DNA of 64,000 nucleotides from an uncultured Emergencia sp. (GTDB taxonomy: Bacteria; Bacillota; Clostridia; Peptostreptococcales; Anaerovoracaceae): NCBI GenBank assembly GCA_904420065.1, contig CAJFTU010000041.1, positions 1 to 64,000 on the forward strand, written 5' to 3'. Under the pieces are notes generated by a model that saw only the letters and a list, made by a program, of their open reading frames with translations, did no database searches and was not told the DNA's origin. The position numbers and the translations under genes are program-made. Shown here in pieces: positions 56,588 through 64,000 of the stretch (position 1 is its first letter; each line of letters starts with the position of its first letter).

Positions 56588-56616
56588 AACCGCTGTTCTT
56601 TGAACGGCGGTTTTTG
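56567..56616 (+). repeat. attR-like copy of the tRNA-Arg 3' end plus terminator
   Basis: Differs from 55172-55221 at three bases (G to A in the acceptor stem, G to T after CCA, A to G in the hairpin). Its left edge pairs as CGCTATG-TCCCT-CATAGCG. Confidence 0.8.
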
Positions 56617-56625
56617 CTTTTGTAT

Positions 56626-57132
56626 TTAAATATGCTTTTCATATGCCTGCCAATATCGCTCCAGACACATACAATAGTCTAAAAAAATATCATCTTCGGC
56701 GTCTTTGTGCACTGGATCAATTCCCAGGAATATCTTTGACTCAAGAAACAAGCGGTTGGATGCTGACATTACATATCGTGTTTTTTCTTCACAAAGAACA
56801 GATAAGACCAAGTTGCCTTTAAGCTGAAGTTCCCGGTAATACGATTCGCTGCGGTGATCACGAAAGATTTCCACTATATATCCCGTTAGGTCCGCGTCGG
56901 CATTGCTCGCCCTTTTTTCGCAGCCTTTTGCATTGGCCATGAGTATCCGGTAATATATCGACTCCGATTCCTCAATCCGGCGAATATTGATCGTGAATCT
57001 TCTGTTTAAATAGCCGAACAAATCCTTTATTTCTTTTCTCCCCTGTAAATTTTGTCCTTTATTTTGCATCAGCCATCGATTATGGGCCCGCATTACTTCA
57101 CTGATCTTGTTCTCGTATTGGATCATCATCAT
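56626..57132 (-). CDS. hypothetical soluble protein
   Basis: 168 residues, starting with up to three Met codons, no signal peptide or membrane helix, and no family recognised. Helical N terminus (NKISEVMRAHNRWLMQNKGQ), a central beta-rich part and a Trp/Tyr/Cys-rich end (DYCMCLERYWQAYEKHI). It lies just outside the islet's right repeat; its AT content is closer to the islet than to housekeeping genes, so it may be part of the same accessory region. Confidence 0.5.
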   Translation of the reverse strand: MMMIQYENKISEVMRAHNRWLMQNKGQNLQGRKEIKDLFGYLNRRFTINIRRIEESESIYYRILMANAKGCEKRASNADADLTGYIVEIFRDHRSESYYRELQLKGNLVLSVLCEEKTRYVMSASNRLFLESKIFLGIDPVHKDAEDDIFLDYCMCLERYWQAYEKHI

Positions 57133-57583
57133 TTTCCTGATTTTTCCTTCGCTTCCATTGAGCTAAAAGTTATATTGAAATTAGTCCGATTTCATTATAC
57201 CACCCAAGTATAGAAATAAATCGGCAATGGAAGAGGGACCCTTACGATCTTTTAATGTCTAACATATTGAGACTTGTCTTTTCGTAAATAATTAAGTATA
57301 ATTACAAATAATAAAAGCGATATAAACCCTCAAATTTCAACAACTATTTGATATTGAGCGGCGAAACGTAAATATAGCGAAAAGTCGTCCGGTTATTTTG
57401 AAACCAATCCGACATGGCTTCAGAGAGGGCTGTGTGTAATACGAGGGATAACGCAGGAAGAATACGATCGTAATTCCGATAAATTGTCCGATTTGATTGC
57501 TGCCCGTTACAGTAAATTATATGAAGATACGCCCATCGATGTGTAGCATTCTATTTATCACTTTTTTATTTTGAGGTCGACTT
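57133..57583. other. accessory intergenic region with gene remnants
   Basis: 451 AT-rich bases without an intact gene. The plus-strand frame 57358-57546 is listed separately as a possible fragment. Confidence 0.5.
57358..57546 (+). pseudogene. possible C-terminal fragment of an unknown protein
   Basis: A stop-free run of about 62 codons ends with GITQEEYDRNSDKLSDLIAA...TPIDV and a TAG. It has protein-like composition but no start or ribosome-binding site. Not recognised. Confidence 0.35.
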
Positions 57584-57690
57584 ATGAATAAAAATCTATT
57601 CACTATTGGAGAAATGGTTGCTGCCTGCCGCACTAACAAGGATACTCTTTAATTCTATGAAAAAACTTTTATACTTGGAGGTGATAAAAA
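57584..57690 (+). pseudogene. MerR-family regulator remnant with a nonsense codon
   Basis: ATG 57584 opens the MerR helix-turn-helix start NLFTIGEMVAACRTNKDTL, then TAA, then FYEK in the same frame. MerR proteins normally read DTL-R-FYEK here, so one Arg codon has become TAA. The frame then merges into the ribosome-binding site of the next gene; the rest of the regulator is gone. Confidence 0.7.
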
Positions 57691-58560
57691 ATGCTTGGAT
57701 TAAAACGCGGCGCGGTAAGATTATGCCAACATGAATCAGAGTGGGAAGCCGAGGCAAAAAATACGATTTCCCAACTCCGGGAAATACTCGGACCTGCCAT
57801 TACAGACATCCAACACATCGGAAGCACGGCCATTCCTTCGATCAAAGCAATACCGATCATCGATATAGCTATAGCGGCAGATCGTTTAGAAGATATCCTT
57901 GAATTCCAGGAAAAACTTGAGAACAACGGATTTTACTATCGCCCAAAAGCGCCTCAATCCGGACAGCTTCTGTTCGCCTGCGGCAGCTATTACGATGGAA
58001 GCGGCAATCTGCAGACACACTTTATCCATGTCGTTCCCACAGGCAGTCCGGCATGGAGAGACTATATAAACTTCAGGGATTACCTCAACGAACGTCCGGA
58101 AGCTGCCAGAGAATACGAAAAGCGGAAAATTGATCTTGCCGAAACCGTACCTGCCGAAGGCGGGAGGGAGAAATACCTTCAGGGAAAACAGGATCTGATT
58201 CGCCGCATCCTTCGCAGCGCTCTGGTCAGTTCCTATCTGGGCAAGACAGTACAGATCAAAATCGACCGTCCCTTGGGCAGCGCCCATCCGCGGCACGCCG
58301 ATCTGCTCTATCCCGTCAACTACGGCTATATTCCCGATACGGTCAGTGGCGACGGTGAAGAACTTGACGTATATCTTCTGGGCATAGAAATCCCGGTCGA
58401 GGCGTATACCGGAAAAATCATCGGTATCATACACCGTCTCGACGATGTGGAAGATAAACTGGTCGCTGCACCGGAAGGATTGACGTTCAACCGGGAAGAG
58501 ATCACAAACGCCGTCCGTTTTCAGGAGCAGTATTACCAAACAGGAGTAGAAACACTTTAG
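57691..58560 (+). CDS. GrpB (UPF0157) domain fused to an inorganic-pyrophosphatase-like domain
   Basis: 289 residues. About 8-170 is the GrpB/UPF0157 nucleotidyltransferase-like fold (ITDIQHIGSTAIPSIKAIPIIDIAIA; THFIHVVP). About 178-289 is a short type I pyrophosphatase-like domain (KIDRPLGSAHP, LLYPVNYGYIPDTVSGDGEELDV, DVEDKLVAAPEG). The usual metal signature DGDPLD reads DGEELD. The two domains are separate proteins in most bacteria. Together they suggest nucleotidyl transfer with pyrophosphate removal, but no substrate is known. GGAGGTG precedes ATG 57691. Confidence 0.8.
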   Translation: MLGLKRGAVRLCQHESEWEAEAKNTISQLREILGPAITDIQHIGSTAIPSIKAIPIIDIAIAADRLEDILEFQEKLENNGFYYRPKAPQSGQLLFACGSYYDGSGNLQTHFIHVVPTGSPAWRDYINFRDYLNERPEAAREYEKRKIDLAETVPAEGGREKYLQGKQDLIRRILRSALVSSYLGKTVQIKIDRPLGSAHPRHADLLYPVNYGYIPDTVSGDGEELDVYLLGIEIPVEAYTGKIIGIIHRLDDVEDKLVAAPEGLTFNREEITNAVRFQEQYYQTGVETL

Positions 58561-58574
58561 ACCAAAAACGATGC

Positions 58575-58604
58575 AAGCCCGAAAAGCAATCGCTTTCCGG
58601 GCTT
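58575..58604 (+). terminator. terminator after the GrpB fusion gene
   Basis: AAGCCCGAAAAG / CTTTCCGGGCTT stem with one mismatch; may also serve the convergent fbp gene. Confidence 0.75.
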
Positions 58605-58636
58605 AAATTATCTTTAACTATCTTTTTAAGAACAGT

Positions 58637-60586
58637 TTAATACTTTTCCTTCAGCTGACCTTTTCTGTAGGCTTCCACCAGCTGTTTCATATTGTTGACC
58701 TGTTCGGTCAGTTCCGCTCCCTGATCCGTATCGATGACCATCATCCTCTCCGGCAGCACGGCTACTGTTTTTACCACAGGAGACTGGAACTCCTGCGTAC
58801 CGTCTGCCTGAAGCGGTTTGTACGGCTTGTGCTCCGCCAGAGCCATAAATCTGGAATTGAAGATGAACGTATAGCCTGCAATTCCGGTCTGCTTCTGATA
58901 GGCTTTGGAAATACCGCCGTCGATAACATAAAGCAGTCCTCCGCCTTTCACCGGACTTTCTCCATCCTTGATCTTGACCGGCACATGACCGTTGAGAATC
59001 TTCGACCGGCTCGGATCCAGACCGAACTCGTGAAGAATTTTTTCGCATGGTCCCCGTTCCTTAATCAGCCGATAATACGGTCTTACCGGCTCCTTATGAG
59101 AGGATTTATCCGCAATAAACAGACGCTCAAAGGTGGTCATCTTTTCCTTGCCGAACAGAGGAGAATTTCCGCCAAGCCAGAGATACCACATCAGATCGCC
59201 TCTCCGGCCGCTCTCGTCCGATTCATTTGGTGAGAAATAGGCTTTTCTTACCTCACTGTCCAGGTAGTCCATCAGCGCTTTTCCTTTAAAGCTTTCACCG
59301 TTGAATTCCACAGCCTCGAACTCTCCGTCCTCTGTCATAGGAATGCATCCGTGATAGAGAAGGTTTCCGTTTACTTTTTTATACAGCGCTCCGTGGCTGT
59401 ACAGGAATCGAATGTGCGCCTGAAGTTTCTCCGAATTCAAAATAGAGGCCTCGAGAGAGTTCATGACCTCCCGCTCTTCGTCCGTAAACTCGTAAGGATT
59501 GTTCGGATCTACGGTAGGGAAATTGGTATCTCTCAGCGTATAGGTTTTTCCCTCTATCTCAATCGTTCCGTCAGCCCAGTTTATCTTATCGAGGAGCAGC
59601 CTGTTCTCCAGCTGGTACTCCGGATGGGCCATAATTCTCTGCCCCTCCGCTTTGAACTGGCAAATGGCAATCGCCTTGTGCATCTTGGCTGCCAGCTTTT
59701 CGTCCACGGGATCGAACTTGTTTCGGTCCAAAATATGCGGCGCAAAAAACTCGCACGGATCGTTGCCGTACACCTTCTCTGCAAAAGTAGCCAACGGCCG
59801 CAGATTGATGCTGTATCCTATCTCCATCATATCAAAATTGTTGTAACTGATGTTCATCCTGAGGATATTCGCAATGCAGGCCCAGTGGCCCGTAGCTGCG
59901 CCCATCCACACGATATCGTGATTTCCCCATTGAAAATCCACATCGTGATAGTTCATCAGAAAATCCATGATCGTATCCGGATGAGCGCCCCTGTCGAAAA
60001 TATCACCGATAATGTGCAGATGATCGACCGCCAGGTTGCTGATGGCATCGGCCATTTCTATGATAAAATCCTCAGCGATGCCGCATTCCACTACCGTATT
60101 GATAATGGCGCTGTAGTAATGGCTGCGGTTTTCCTCGTCGTCCGCGTGCAGAAGTTCATCCATTGCATAATCCAGGTATTTGGGAAGCCGTCTTCTTACC
60201 TTGGACCGCGTGTATTTGGTGGAAACCGACTTGCATATGGTAACCAGACGATAGATGACCGTTACGCACCATTTGTCAAAATCCCGCTCAGACTTTTTTC
60301 TTCGGTTGATCTCCGCCTGAGGATTGTAGATCAAAGCTGCCAGATCGTCCCGGTCTCCCTCGCTCAGCACCCCTCCGTAATGCTCGTCGATCTTGCTCTT
60401 GACGGTGCCGGATGCGCTCTTCAGCATATGGATGAACGCTTCGTGCTCTCCATGCAGATCGCTTAAAAAGTATTCCGTCCCCTTGGGCAGCGCGAGAATT
60501 GCGCTTAAATTTATGATTTCTGCCGTAGCCGCCTTAACGTTGGGATAGTCCTTGGACAGCAGTTCCAGAAATTTTATATCCGCCAT
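58637..60586 (-). CDS. fbp: fructose-1,6-bisphosphatase, class III
   Basis: 649 residues, the typical long Firmicute form. Metallophosphatase motifs: FLSDLHGEHEAF, GDIFDRGAHPD, WGNHDIVWMGAATGHWA, and a late HVPV in the active-site lid. It makes fructose 6-phosphate for gluconeogenesis and cell-wall precursors. ATG 60586 follows GGAAGGATGT. Monocistronic, divergent from spoIID. Confidence 0.96.
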   Translation of the reverse strand: MADIKFLELLSKDYPNVKAATAEIINLSAILALPKGTEYFLSDLHGEHEAFIHMLKSASGTVKSKIDEHYGGVLSEGDRDDLAALIYNPQAEINRRKKSERDFDKWCVTVIYRLVTICKSVSTKYTRSKVRRRLPKYLDYAMDELLHADDEENRSHYYSAIINTVVECGIAEDFIIEMADAISNLAVDHLHIIGDIFDRGAHPDTIMDFLMNYHDVDFQWGNHDIVWMGAATGHWACIANILRMNISYNNFDMMEIGYSINLRPLATFAEKVYGNDPCEFFAPHILDRNKFDPVDEKLAAKMHKAIAICQFKAEGQRIMAHPEYQLENRLLLDKINWADGTIEIEGKTYTLRDTNFPTVDPNNPYEFTDEEREVMNSLEASILNSEKLQAHIRFLYSHGALYKKVNGNLLYHGCIPMTEDGEFEAVEFNGESFKGKALMDYLDSEVRKAYFSPNESDESGRRGDLMWYLWLGGNSPLFGKEKMTTFERLFIADKSSHKEPVRPYYRLIKERGPCEKILHEFGLDPSRSKILNGHVPVKIKDGESPVKGGGLLYVIDGGISKAYQKQTGIAGYTFIFNSRFMALAEHKPYKPLQADGTQEFQSPVVKTVAVLPERMMVIDTDQGAELTEQVNNMKQLVEAYRKGQLKEKY

Positions 60587-60689
60587 ACATCCTTCCTCTC
60601 ACTTTGCATTATTGTTGTCCTCTAATTATATACTTTTACGTCTATTTTGTCCACATCGGCATAGACTGAAAGCAGGAGGACAATGATAC

Positions 60690-61619
60690 ATGTTTCACCG
60701 AAGAAAAATCGATCCCCGTCACATCGCCGTTTATGTGATCTGTATGCTCGTGCTGATCGTACTGCTCCCCTATGCCAGCATAAAACTCTTTCCGCGCATC
60801 CTGGAAAAGGAAGCCACTCCCTACGGCGGAAAAATTCCCGAAACAGTGGAGATCTACATCACGAAGCAGGACAAATCCGTCACCATTCCGTTCGAAGAGT
60901 ACATACAAGGCGTAGTCGCCTCAGAAATGCCCGATTCCTTTGAAGAAGAAGCGCTGAAAGCGCAGGCGGTAGCCAGCCGCACCTATGCTCTGGGCCGCAT
61001 CAATGCCGGCACGGACCTCTGCGATACCGTGCACTGCCAGGTCTACCGAAGCGACAATATTTCAAAAAAGGTGAAAGACGCCGTCAACGACACGAAAGGT
61101 CAGGTACTCCTGTACGACGGCAATCTTGCCGCCCACGCCCTGTTCTTCTCCTCCAGCGCAGGCAAAACAGAAAACTCTCAGGATGTTTTCTCCGGCACCT
61201 TTCCTTATCTGGTAAGCGTTTCCAGTTCCTACGAACCGGGAGCTACCCACAAGAAGGAAACTCAGACCATGACCATTTCCCAATTCGCAGAGAAAATCAG
61301 AACAGCCTTTCCCAAGCTGAACTTCGGAGAGATCAACAGTTCAAATATAGAGATAAAGTCTCGTTCGGAAGGCGGCCGGGTATCGGAAATCCAGATAGGC
61401 AGTCAGACCATATCCGGAACCGACCTTCGCAGCGCCCTTGACCTGTATTCTGCCCGCATCAAAATTTCCGTCAACAGAAAGGAAATTACTCTGACCACCA
61501 GCGGTTCCGGTCACGGTGTGGGAATGAGTCAGTACGGAGCCAACGGCATGGCGAAAAAGGGAAAAAGTTACCGGGAGATCCTTTCCCACTACTATCAGGG
61601 AACTGAGGTCAGCAGGTGA
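60690..61619 (+). CDS. spoIID: SpoIID, stage II sporulation lytic transglycosylase
   Basis: 309 residues. One N-terminal membrane helix (about 10-30) and the SpoIID/LytB domain: VTIPFEEYIQGVVASEMPDSFEEEALKAQAVASRTYAL with the catalytic Glu, CDTVHCQVYR, and the end GSGHGVGMSQYGANGMA. In engulfment it cleaves denuded glycan in the septal wall with SpoIIM and SpoIIP. GGAGG is 10 bases before ATG. A CATAGACT box (60660) might be a sigmaE -10, but the -35 is poor. Confidence 0.94.
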   Translation: MFHRRKIDPRHIAVYVICMLVLIVLLPYASIKLFPRILEKEATPYGGKIPETVEIYITKQDKSVTIPFEEYIQGVVASEMPDSFEEEALKAQAVASRTYALGRINAGTDLCDTVHCQVYRSDNISKKVKDAVNDTKGQVLLYDGNLAAHALFFSSSAGKTENSQDVFSGTFPYLVSVSSSYEPGATHKKETQTMTISQFAEKIRTAFPKLNFGEINSSNIEIKSRSEGGRVSEIQIGSQTISGTDLRSALDLYSARIKISVNRKEITLTTSGSGHGVGMSQYGANGMAKKGKSYREILSHYYQGTEVSR

Positions 61620-61675
61620 ATGAGATTCCCATTTCCAAAAGCAGCCGTCAGGCGGTATTTTTCCACTGTAAAAAC

Positions 61676-61715
61676 AAACCCCGAAACAGAATGAGAACAT
61701 TCCGTCTCAGGGTTT
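61676..61715. terminator. bidirectional terminator between spoIID and murA
   Basis: AAACCCCGAAACAGAATG pairs with CATTCCGTCTCAGGGTTT using G-U wobbles; 4-base loop. Confidence 0.85.
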
Positions 61716-61728
61716 CCTCCATTGTAGA

Positions 61729-62994
61729 TTAATCTTCGATTCTGAAGATGTTGGCGCCGAGAGAGTTGAATTTTTCCGTAAACTTCTCATATCCTCGCTC
61801 GATATGATAGATCTCCGAAATCTCCGTGGTGCCCTGAGCCACAAGGCCTGCAAGAACCAGTGCCGCTCCTGCTCTGAGGTCTGTTGCGATAACCTGCGCG
61901 CCTTCCAGCTGTTTACCGCCTTGGATCATCGCGCGGTTTCCCTCGGTCTTGATATTGGCTCCCATACGATTGAGCTCCGCAACATGCATGAATCTGTTTT
62001 CAAAAACAGTCTCGATTACCGTGCTGGCTCCTTTCACGGTAGTCAGGAAAGCCATAAATGGCGATTGGATATCTGTAGGGAATCCCGGATATGGCAGAGT
62101 CTTTATGTCGGTTGCAATCAGCTCGGACTGATCTGCGACTACATACATGCCCTCGTCGGACATCTCCACAACTACTCCGCACTCTCTGAGTTTTGCCGTA
62201 ATCGGCTTGACGTGATCGGGAACTACGTTGCGGATCAGCACCTGGCCGTGGGTAATCGCCGAAGCCAGCATAAAGGTTCCGGTCTCAATTCTGTCGGGAA
62301 TCACCGTATGTTCCACGCCGCCCAGACTGCTGACGCCTTCGATTTTGATGGTATCGGTTCCGGCCCCCTTGACTCTGGCCCCCATCTTGTTTAAAAAGTT
62401 GGCCAGATCCACGATTTCCGGTTCTTCTGCTGCATTTTCGATATAGGTTGTTCCCTTGGCCAGAACGGCTGCCGTCATGATGTTCTCCGTAGCTCCCACG
62501 CTCGGAAAGTCCAGGTAAATACTGGCTCCTCTGAGTCCGTCCTTGCCCGCAACAGCTTCTACGTAATTATCCTTTACAATAATCTCTGCACCGAGCGCTT
62601 CAAAACCCTTCAGATGCAGGTCGATGGGCCGCGCACCAATGGTACATCCTCCGGGAGAATGTACTTTGGCCCTGCCGATTCTGGCAAGAAGCGGTCCCAT
62701 AACCAGAAAGGACGCCCTCATCTTGCTGACCAGATCAAAATCCGCCTCATTGCTGATAATTTTTTCTGTTCTGATTTCTAAAACTGATTCTTCTATCTCT
62801 TTTATCTCTGAACCCAGAGAAGCTAAAATTTCTTTCATGACCTCCACGTCGCGAAGATCTGGTACATCCCTGATTATACATTTATCCTCTGCCAATATAG
62901 CAGCTGCCATCAGCGGCAGCACTGCATTTTTCGCACCGCTGATAACGACCTCCCCATTTAATGGCTTGCTCTTTTGAACTAAAAATTTCGCCAC
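61729..62994 (-). CDS. murA: UDP-N-acetylglucosamine 1-carboxyvinyltransferase
   Basis: 421 residues. The catalytic Cys is in HSPGGCTIGARPIDLH (about 115), Lys22 in SGAKNAVLPL binds substrate, and the end shows the paired alpha/beta repeats of the EPSP-synthase fold. It adds enolpyruvate to UDP-GlcNAc, the first committed step of peptidoglycan. The start is GTG 62994, set by GGAGGAG. Firmicutes often carry two copies; this may be either. Confidence 0.96.
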   Translation of the reverse strand: MAKFLVQKSKPLNGEVVISGAKNAVLPLMAAAILAEDKCIIRDVPDLRDVEVMKEILASLGSEIKEIEESVLEIRTEKIISNEADFDLVSKMRASFLVMGPLLARIGRAKVHSPGGCTIGARPIDLHLKGFEALGAEIIVKDNYVEAVAGKDGLRGASIYLDFPSVGATENIMTAAVLAKGTTYIENAAEEPEIVDLANFLNKMGARVKGAGTDTIKIEGVSSLGGVEHTVIPDRIETGTFMLASAITHGQVLIRNVVPDHVKPITAKLRECGVVVEMSDEGMYVVADQSELIATDIKTLPYPGFPTDIQSPFMAFLTTVKGASTVIETVFENRFMHVAELNRMGANIKTEGNRAMIQGGKQLEGAQVIATDLRAGAALVLAGLVAQGTTEISEIYHIERGYEKFTEKFNSLGANIFRIED

Positions 62995-63116
62995 TTCTCT
63001 CCTCCATTAGCTATTATATTAACAGTATACTAATTATTTCCCTTTTTTTCAACAATAGAAGTAAAAAACCCCTTTTCTCTCAGCGGCAGGCTGTCTCCCT
63101 TTGCGTCAAAAAAAGA

Positions 63117-63141
63117 AAAGCAGAAAGTCACCTTCTGCTTT
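63117..63141 (-). terminator. terminator after the AbrB-type gene
   Basis: AAAGCAGAA / TTCTGCTTT stem; minus strand continues TTCTTTTTTT. Between it and the gene the 9-base unit AAACTGTA(A/G) is repeated three to four times, giving three in-frame stops. Confidence 0.8.
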
Positions 63142-63189
63142 GAACAAATTCTATCCGGTATACTGCCTGTTTTACAGTTTTTACAGTTT

Positions 63190-63432
63190 CTACAGTTTTT
63201 TCATCTCTTCAATGCACTTCGCGCATACCGTTTTTCCATGAATCAGTCTTATATCGTTCACTTCTCCACAGAACACGCACGAAGGCTCGTATTTCTTCAG
63301 CATGATATACTGACCGTCCACAAAGATTTCCAGTGAATCCTCTGTCTTAATGCCCAAATTCCTTCTGAGTTCAACCGGAATGACAACTCTTCCCAGAGCA
63401 TCCACCGGTCTCACGATTCCTGTCGCCTTCAT
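63190..63432 (-). CDS. AbrB/SpoVT-family regulator with C-terminal zinc ribbon
   Basis: 80 residues. The N-terminal swapped-hairpin DNA-binding domain (ATGIVRPVDALGRVVIPVEL) is like AbrB, Abh and SpoVT. The second half has CVFCGEV...CAKC, a two-CxxC zinc site, instead of the GAF domain of SpoVT. ATG 63432 follows AAAGGAG at 8 bases. Probably a transition-state or sporulation-time regulator; targets unknown. Confidence 0.85.
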   Translation of the reverse strand: MKATGIVRPVDALGRVVIPVELRRNLGIKTEDSLEIFVDGQYIMLKKYEPSCVFCGEVNDIRLIHGKTVCAKCIEEMKKL

Positions 63433-63467
63433 AATTAAACTCCTTTCACCAGAACACAGCAATTGCC

Positions 63468-63821
63468 CTATTTGCACTTTTTCGCCGACGCCGTTTTCTC
63501 ATCGTCGTCCTTTCGCAAAAAAGCGATCATTGGCCCCAGGGCCTTAATAATATTGGAAAGGGTACTGACCAGATTCTGCTCCCCTCTCACCGCCTTTGAC
63601 AGATCCGAAACCGCCGCCTGAACGTCGTCGACGATCGACTCCACCTGCACTGTCTTCTCTGCAGCTATCTTGGATATTACTGCGGCATCTGTCAGGATCT
63701 TATTTGTCTCCTTAATGGTCTTTACCAGATTCTTTGCAATGATAATCAGATAAATGACCAGAACGATCACTGCGATGAACAACACACAAATTAATGCGGA
63801 TTTCACATTAATCGTAATCAA
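63468..63821 (-). CDS. DUF948-like membrane-anchored coiled-coil protein
   Basis: 117 residues: one membrane helix (about 8-29), then a long amphipathic coiled coil (AVISKIAAEKTVQVESIVDDV) and a Lys/Asp-rich tail. It resembles the small YtxG/DUF948 proteins of Firmicutes. The start is TTG 63821 with AAGGAGG 7-8 bases upstream. It has its own promoter; the AbrB-type gene 35 bases downstream may be co-transcribed. Confidence 0.65.
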   Translation of the reverse strand: MITINVKSALICVLFIAVIVLVIYLIIIAKNLVKTIKETNKILTDAAVISKIAAEKTVQVESIVDDVQAAVSDLSKAVRGEQNLVSTLSNIIKALGPMIAFLRKDDDEKTASAKKCK

Positions 63822-63851
63822 AATAACCCCTCCTTTTCCTGCCTGTGGATC

Positions 63852-63880
63852 ATTATACCGTTTTTACCATAAAATAGCAA
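63852..63880 (-). promoter_or_regulatory. sigmaA promoter of the DUF948-like gene
   Basis: Minus strand TTGCTA (63880-63875), 17-bp spacer, TATAAT (63857-63852), about 30 bases before the start codon. Confidence 0.75.
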
Positions 63881-63885
63881 CCACT

Positions 63886-64000
63886 TTACATGGTTTTTTC
63901 GTATATTTTTAGTATTCTCTTAGAATAGCTTCCGTCTTCATTATGGACATACATCGGCTTTGCTATACGCAATTCCCGTTTTCCGTTTTTTACACAGCGA
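63886..64000 (-). CDS. C-terminal end of a TrmN6-like tRNA1(Val) methyltransferase (partial)
   Basis: 37 residues of a frame entering from the right edge, ending AKPMYVHNEDGSYSKRILKIY and stop TAA. The pattern P-hydrophobic-Y-x-N-x-DGSY-x-(3)-hydrophobic-x-x-IY is how TrmN6/YfiC-type adenine-N6 methyltransferases end in Clostridia. The catalytic domain is outside the window, so this is a likely call and no more. Confidence 0.5.
   Translation of the reverse strand, partial: RCVKNGKRELRIAKPMYVHNEDGSYSKRILKIYEKTM

Larger units (their letters stand above)
55172..56616. mobile_element. 1.4-kb tRNA-Arg-associated islet without integrase
   Basis: Two near-identical 50-bp direct repeats bound the segment, and the left one is the natural tRNA-Arg 3' end plus its terminator. 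Inside are an Xre regulator, a DUF4258 protein, a YgiT-type zinc-finger protein and a phage-type small gene. Base composition is AT-richer than the flanks. This is the form of an element that integrated into a tRNA 3' end and then lost most of its genes. No integrase or excisionase is left. Confidence 0.7.

Noticed and set aside
60644-60675. sigmaE promoter for spoIID
   Set aside because: A CATAGACT box exists but no acceptable -35 at 14-15 bases; evidence too thin to list.

Overview
The window looks like chromosomal DNA of a spore-forming, strictly anaerobic, amino-acid-fermenting Firmicute of class Clostridia. GC content appears close to 50%, most genes have strong GGAGG ribosome-binding sites, and bidirectional hairpin terminators are frequent. 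Sporulation genes (spoIID, whiA, a collagen-like exosporium-type protein), pyruvate:ferredoxin oxidoreductase, NfnAB, a V-type ATP synthase with Na+-ligand residues, two NhaC-family antiporters and a beta-keto acid cleavage enzyme fit that view. A family XIII/Anaerovoracaceae-like affiliation is only a guess.

Layout. 1-2600: a collagen-like protein (minus strand, running off the left edge) preceded by a TPR glycosyltransferase and a sigmaK-like promoter, then a hotdog thioesterase. 2900-8300: a B-repeat (InlB-type) surface-like protein, an ATP-grasp/leucine-rich-repeat fusion, NhaC antiporter 1 and a small membrane protein. 8300-16900: nine-gene V-type ATP synthase operon (minus). 17000-22900: whiA, kce, rapZ, a PHP phosphoesterase, murB and an AI-2E-family permease; the gene yvcK, usual between rapZ and whiA, is absent and kce sits there. 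23000-25950: a truncated Na+:solute symporter operon joined head-to-head to a truncated ArsR regulator, a small orphan protein, and a Fic-fold protein that has lost its catalytic motif. 26000-28600: a YfcE-type phosphodiesterase, D-serine dehydratase and small orphans. 28690-37590: a tight four-gene operon encoding a sigma54 activator whose sensor half resembles 3,5-diaminohexanoate dehydrogenase, a 1590-residue HD/NadD-like/phosphoribosyltransferase-like protein, a malate/lactate-dehydrogenase-like protein and a flavodoxin-fold protein. Divergent from it is NhaC antiporter 2, which has a consensus -24/-12 promoter. 39500-43650: pstSCAB-phoU, where the PstS halves are in swapped order. 43700-45600: macrodomain protein, class I glutamine amidotransferase-like peptidase and a membrane protein. 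45700-52800: an electron-transfer operon (RnfB-like polyferredoxin, PFOR, NfnA, NfnB). 53100-55000: LCP ligase and a GNAT acetyltransferase. 55050-56620: tRNA-Arg with a 1.4-kb islet between two 50-bp copies of the tRNA end plus terminator; the islet carries an Xre/DUF4258/YgiT-type module. 56600-58600: an orphan protein, gene remnants and a GrpB-pyrophosphatase fusion. 58600-64000: class III fructose bisphosphatase, spoIID, murA, an AbrB-type regulator, a DUF948-like membrane protein, and the tail of a TrmN6-like methyltransferase.

How the genes fit together. The central theme is ferredoxin and sodium bioenergetics: PFOR makes reduced ferredoxin, NfnAB links it to NADH and NADPH, and the V-ATPase and NhaC proteins handle Na+. 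kce, together with a diaminohexanoate-dehydrogenase-like sensor on a sigma54 activator, points to lysine (or a related diamino acid) fermentation, although the kam genes are not in the window. The second theme is the cell and spore surface (collagen-like protein with its glycosyltransferase, B-repeat protein, LCP, murA/murB, spoIID). The least explained parts are the four-gene sigma54-activator operon and the tRNA-Arg islet.
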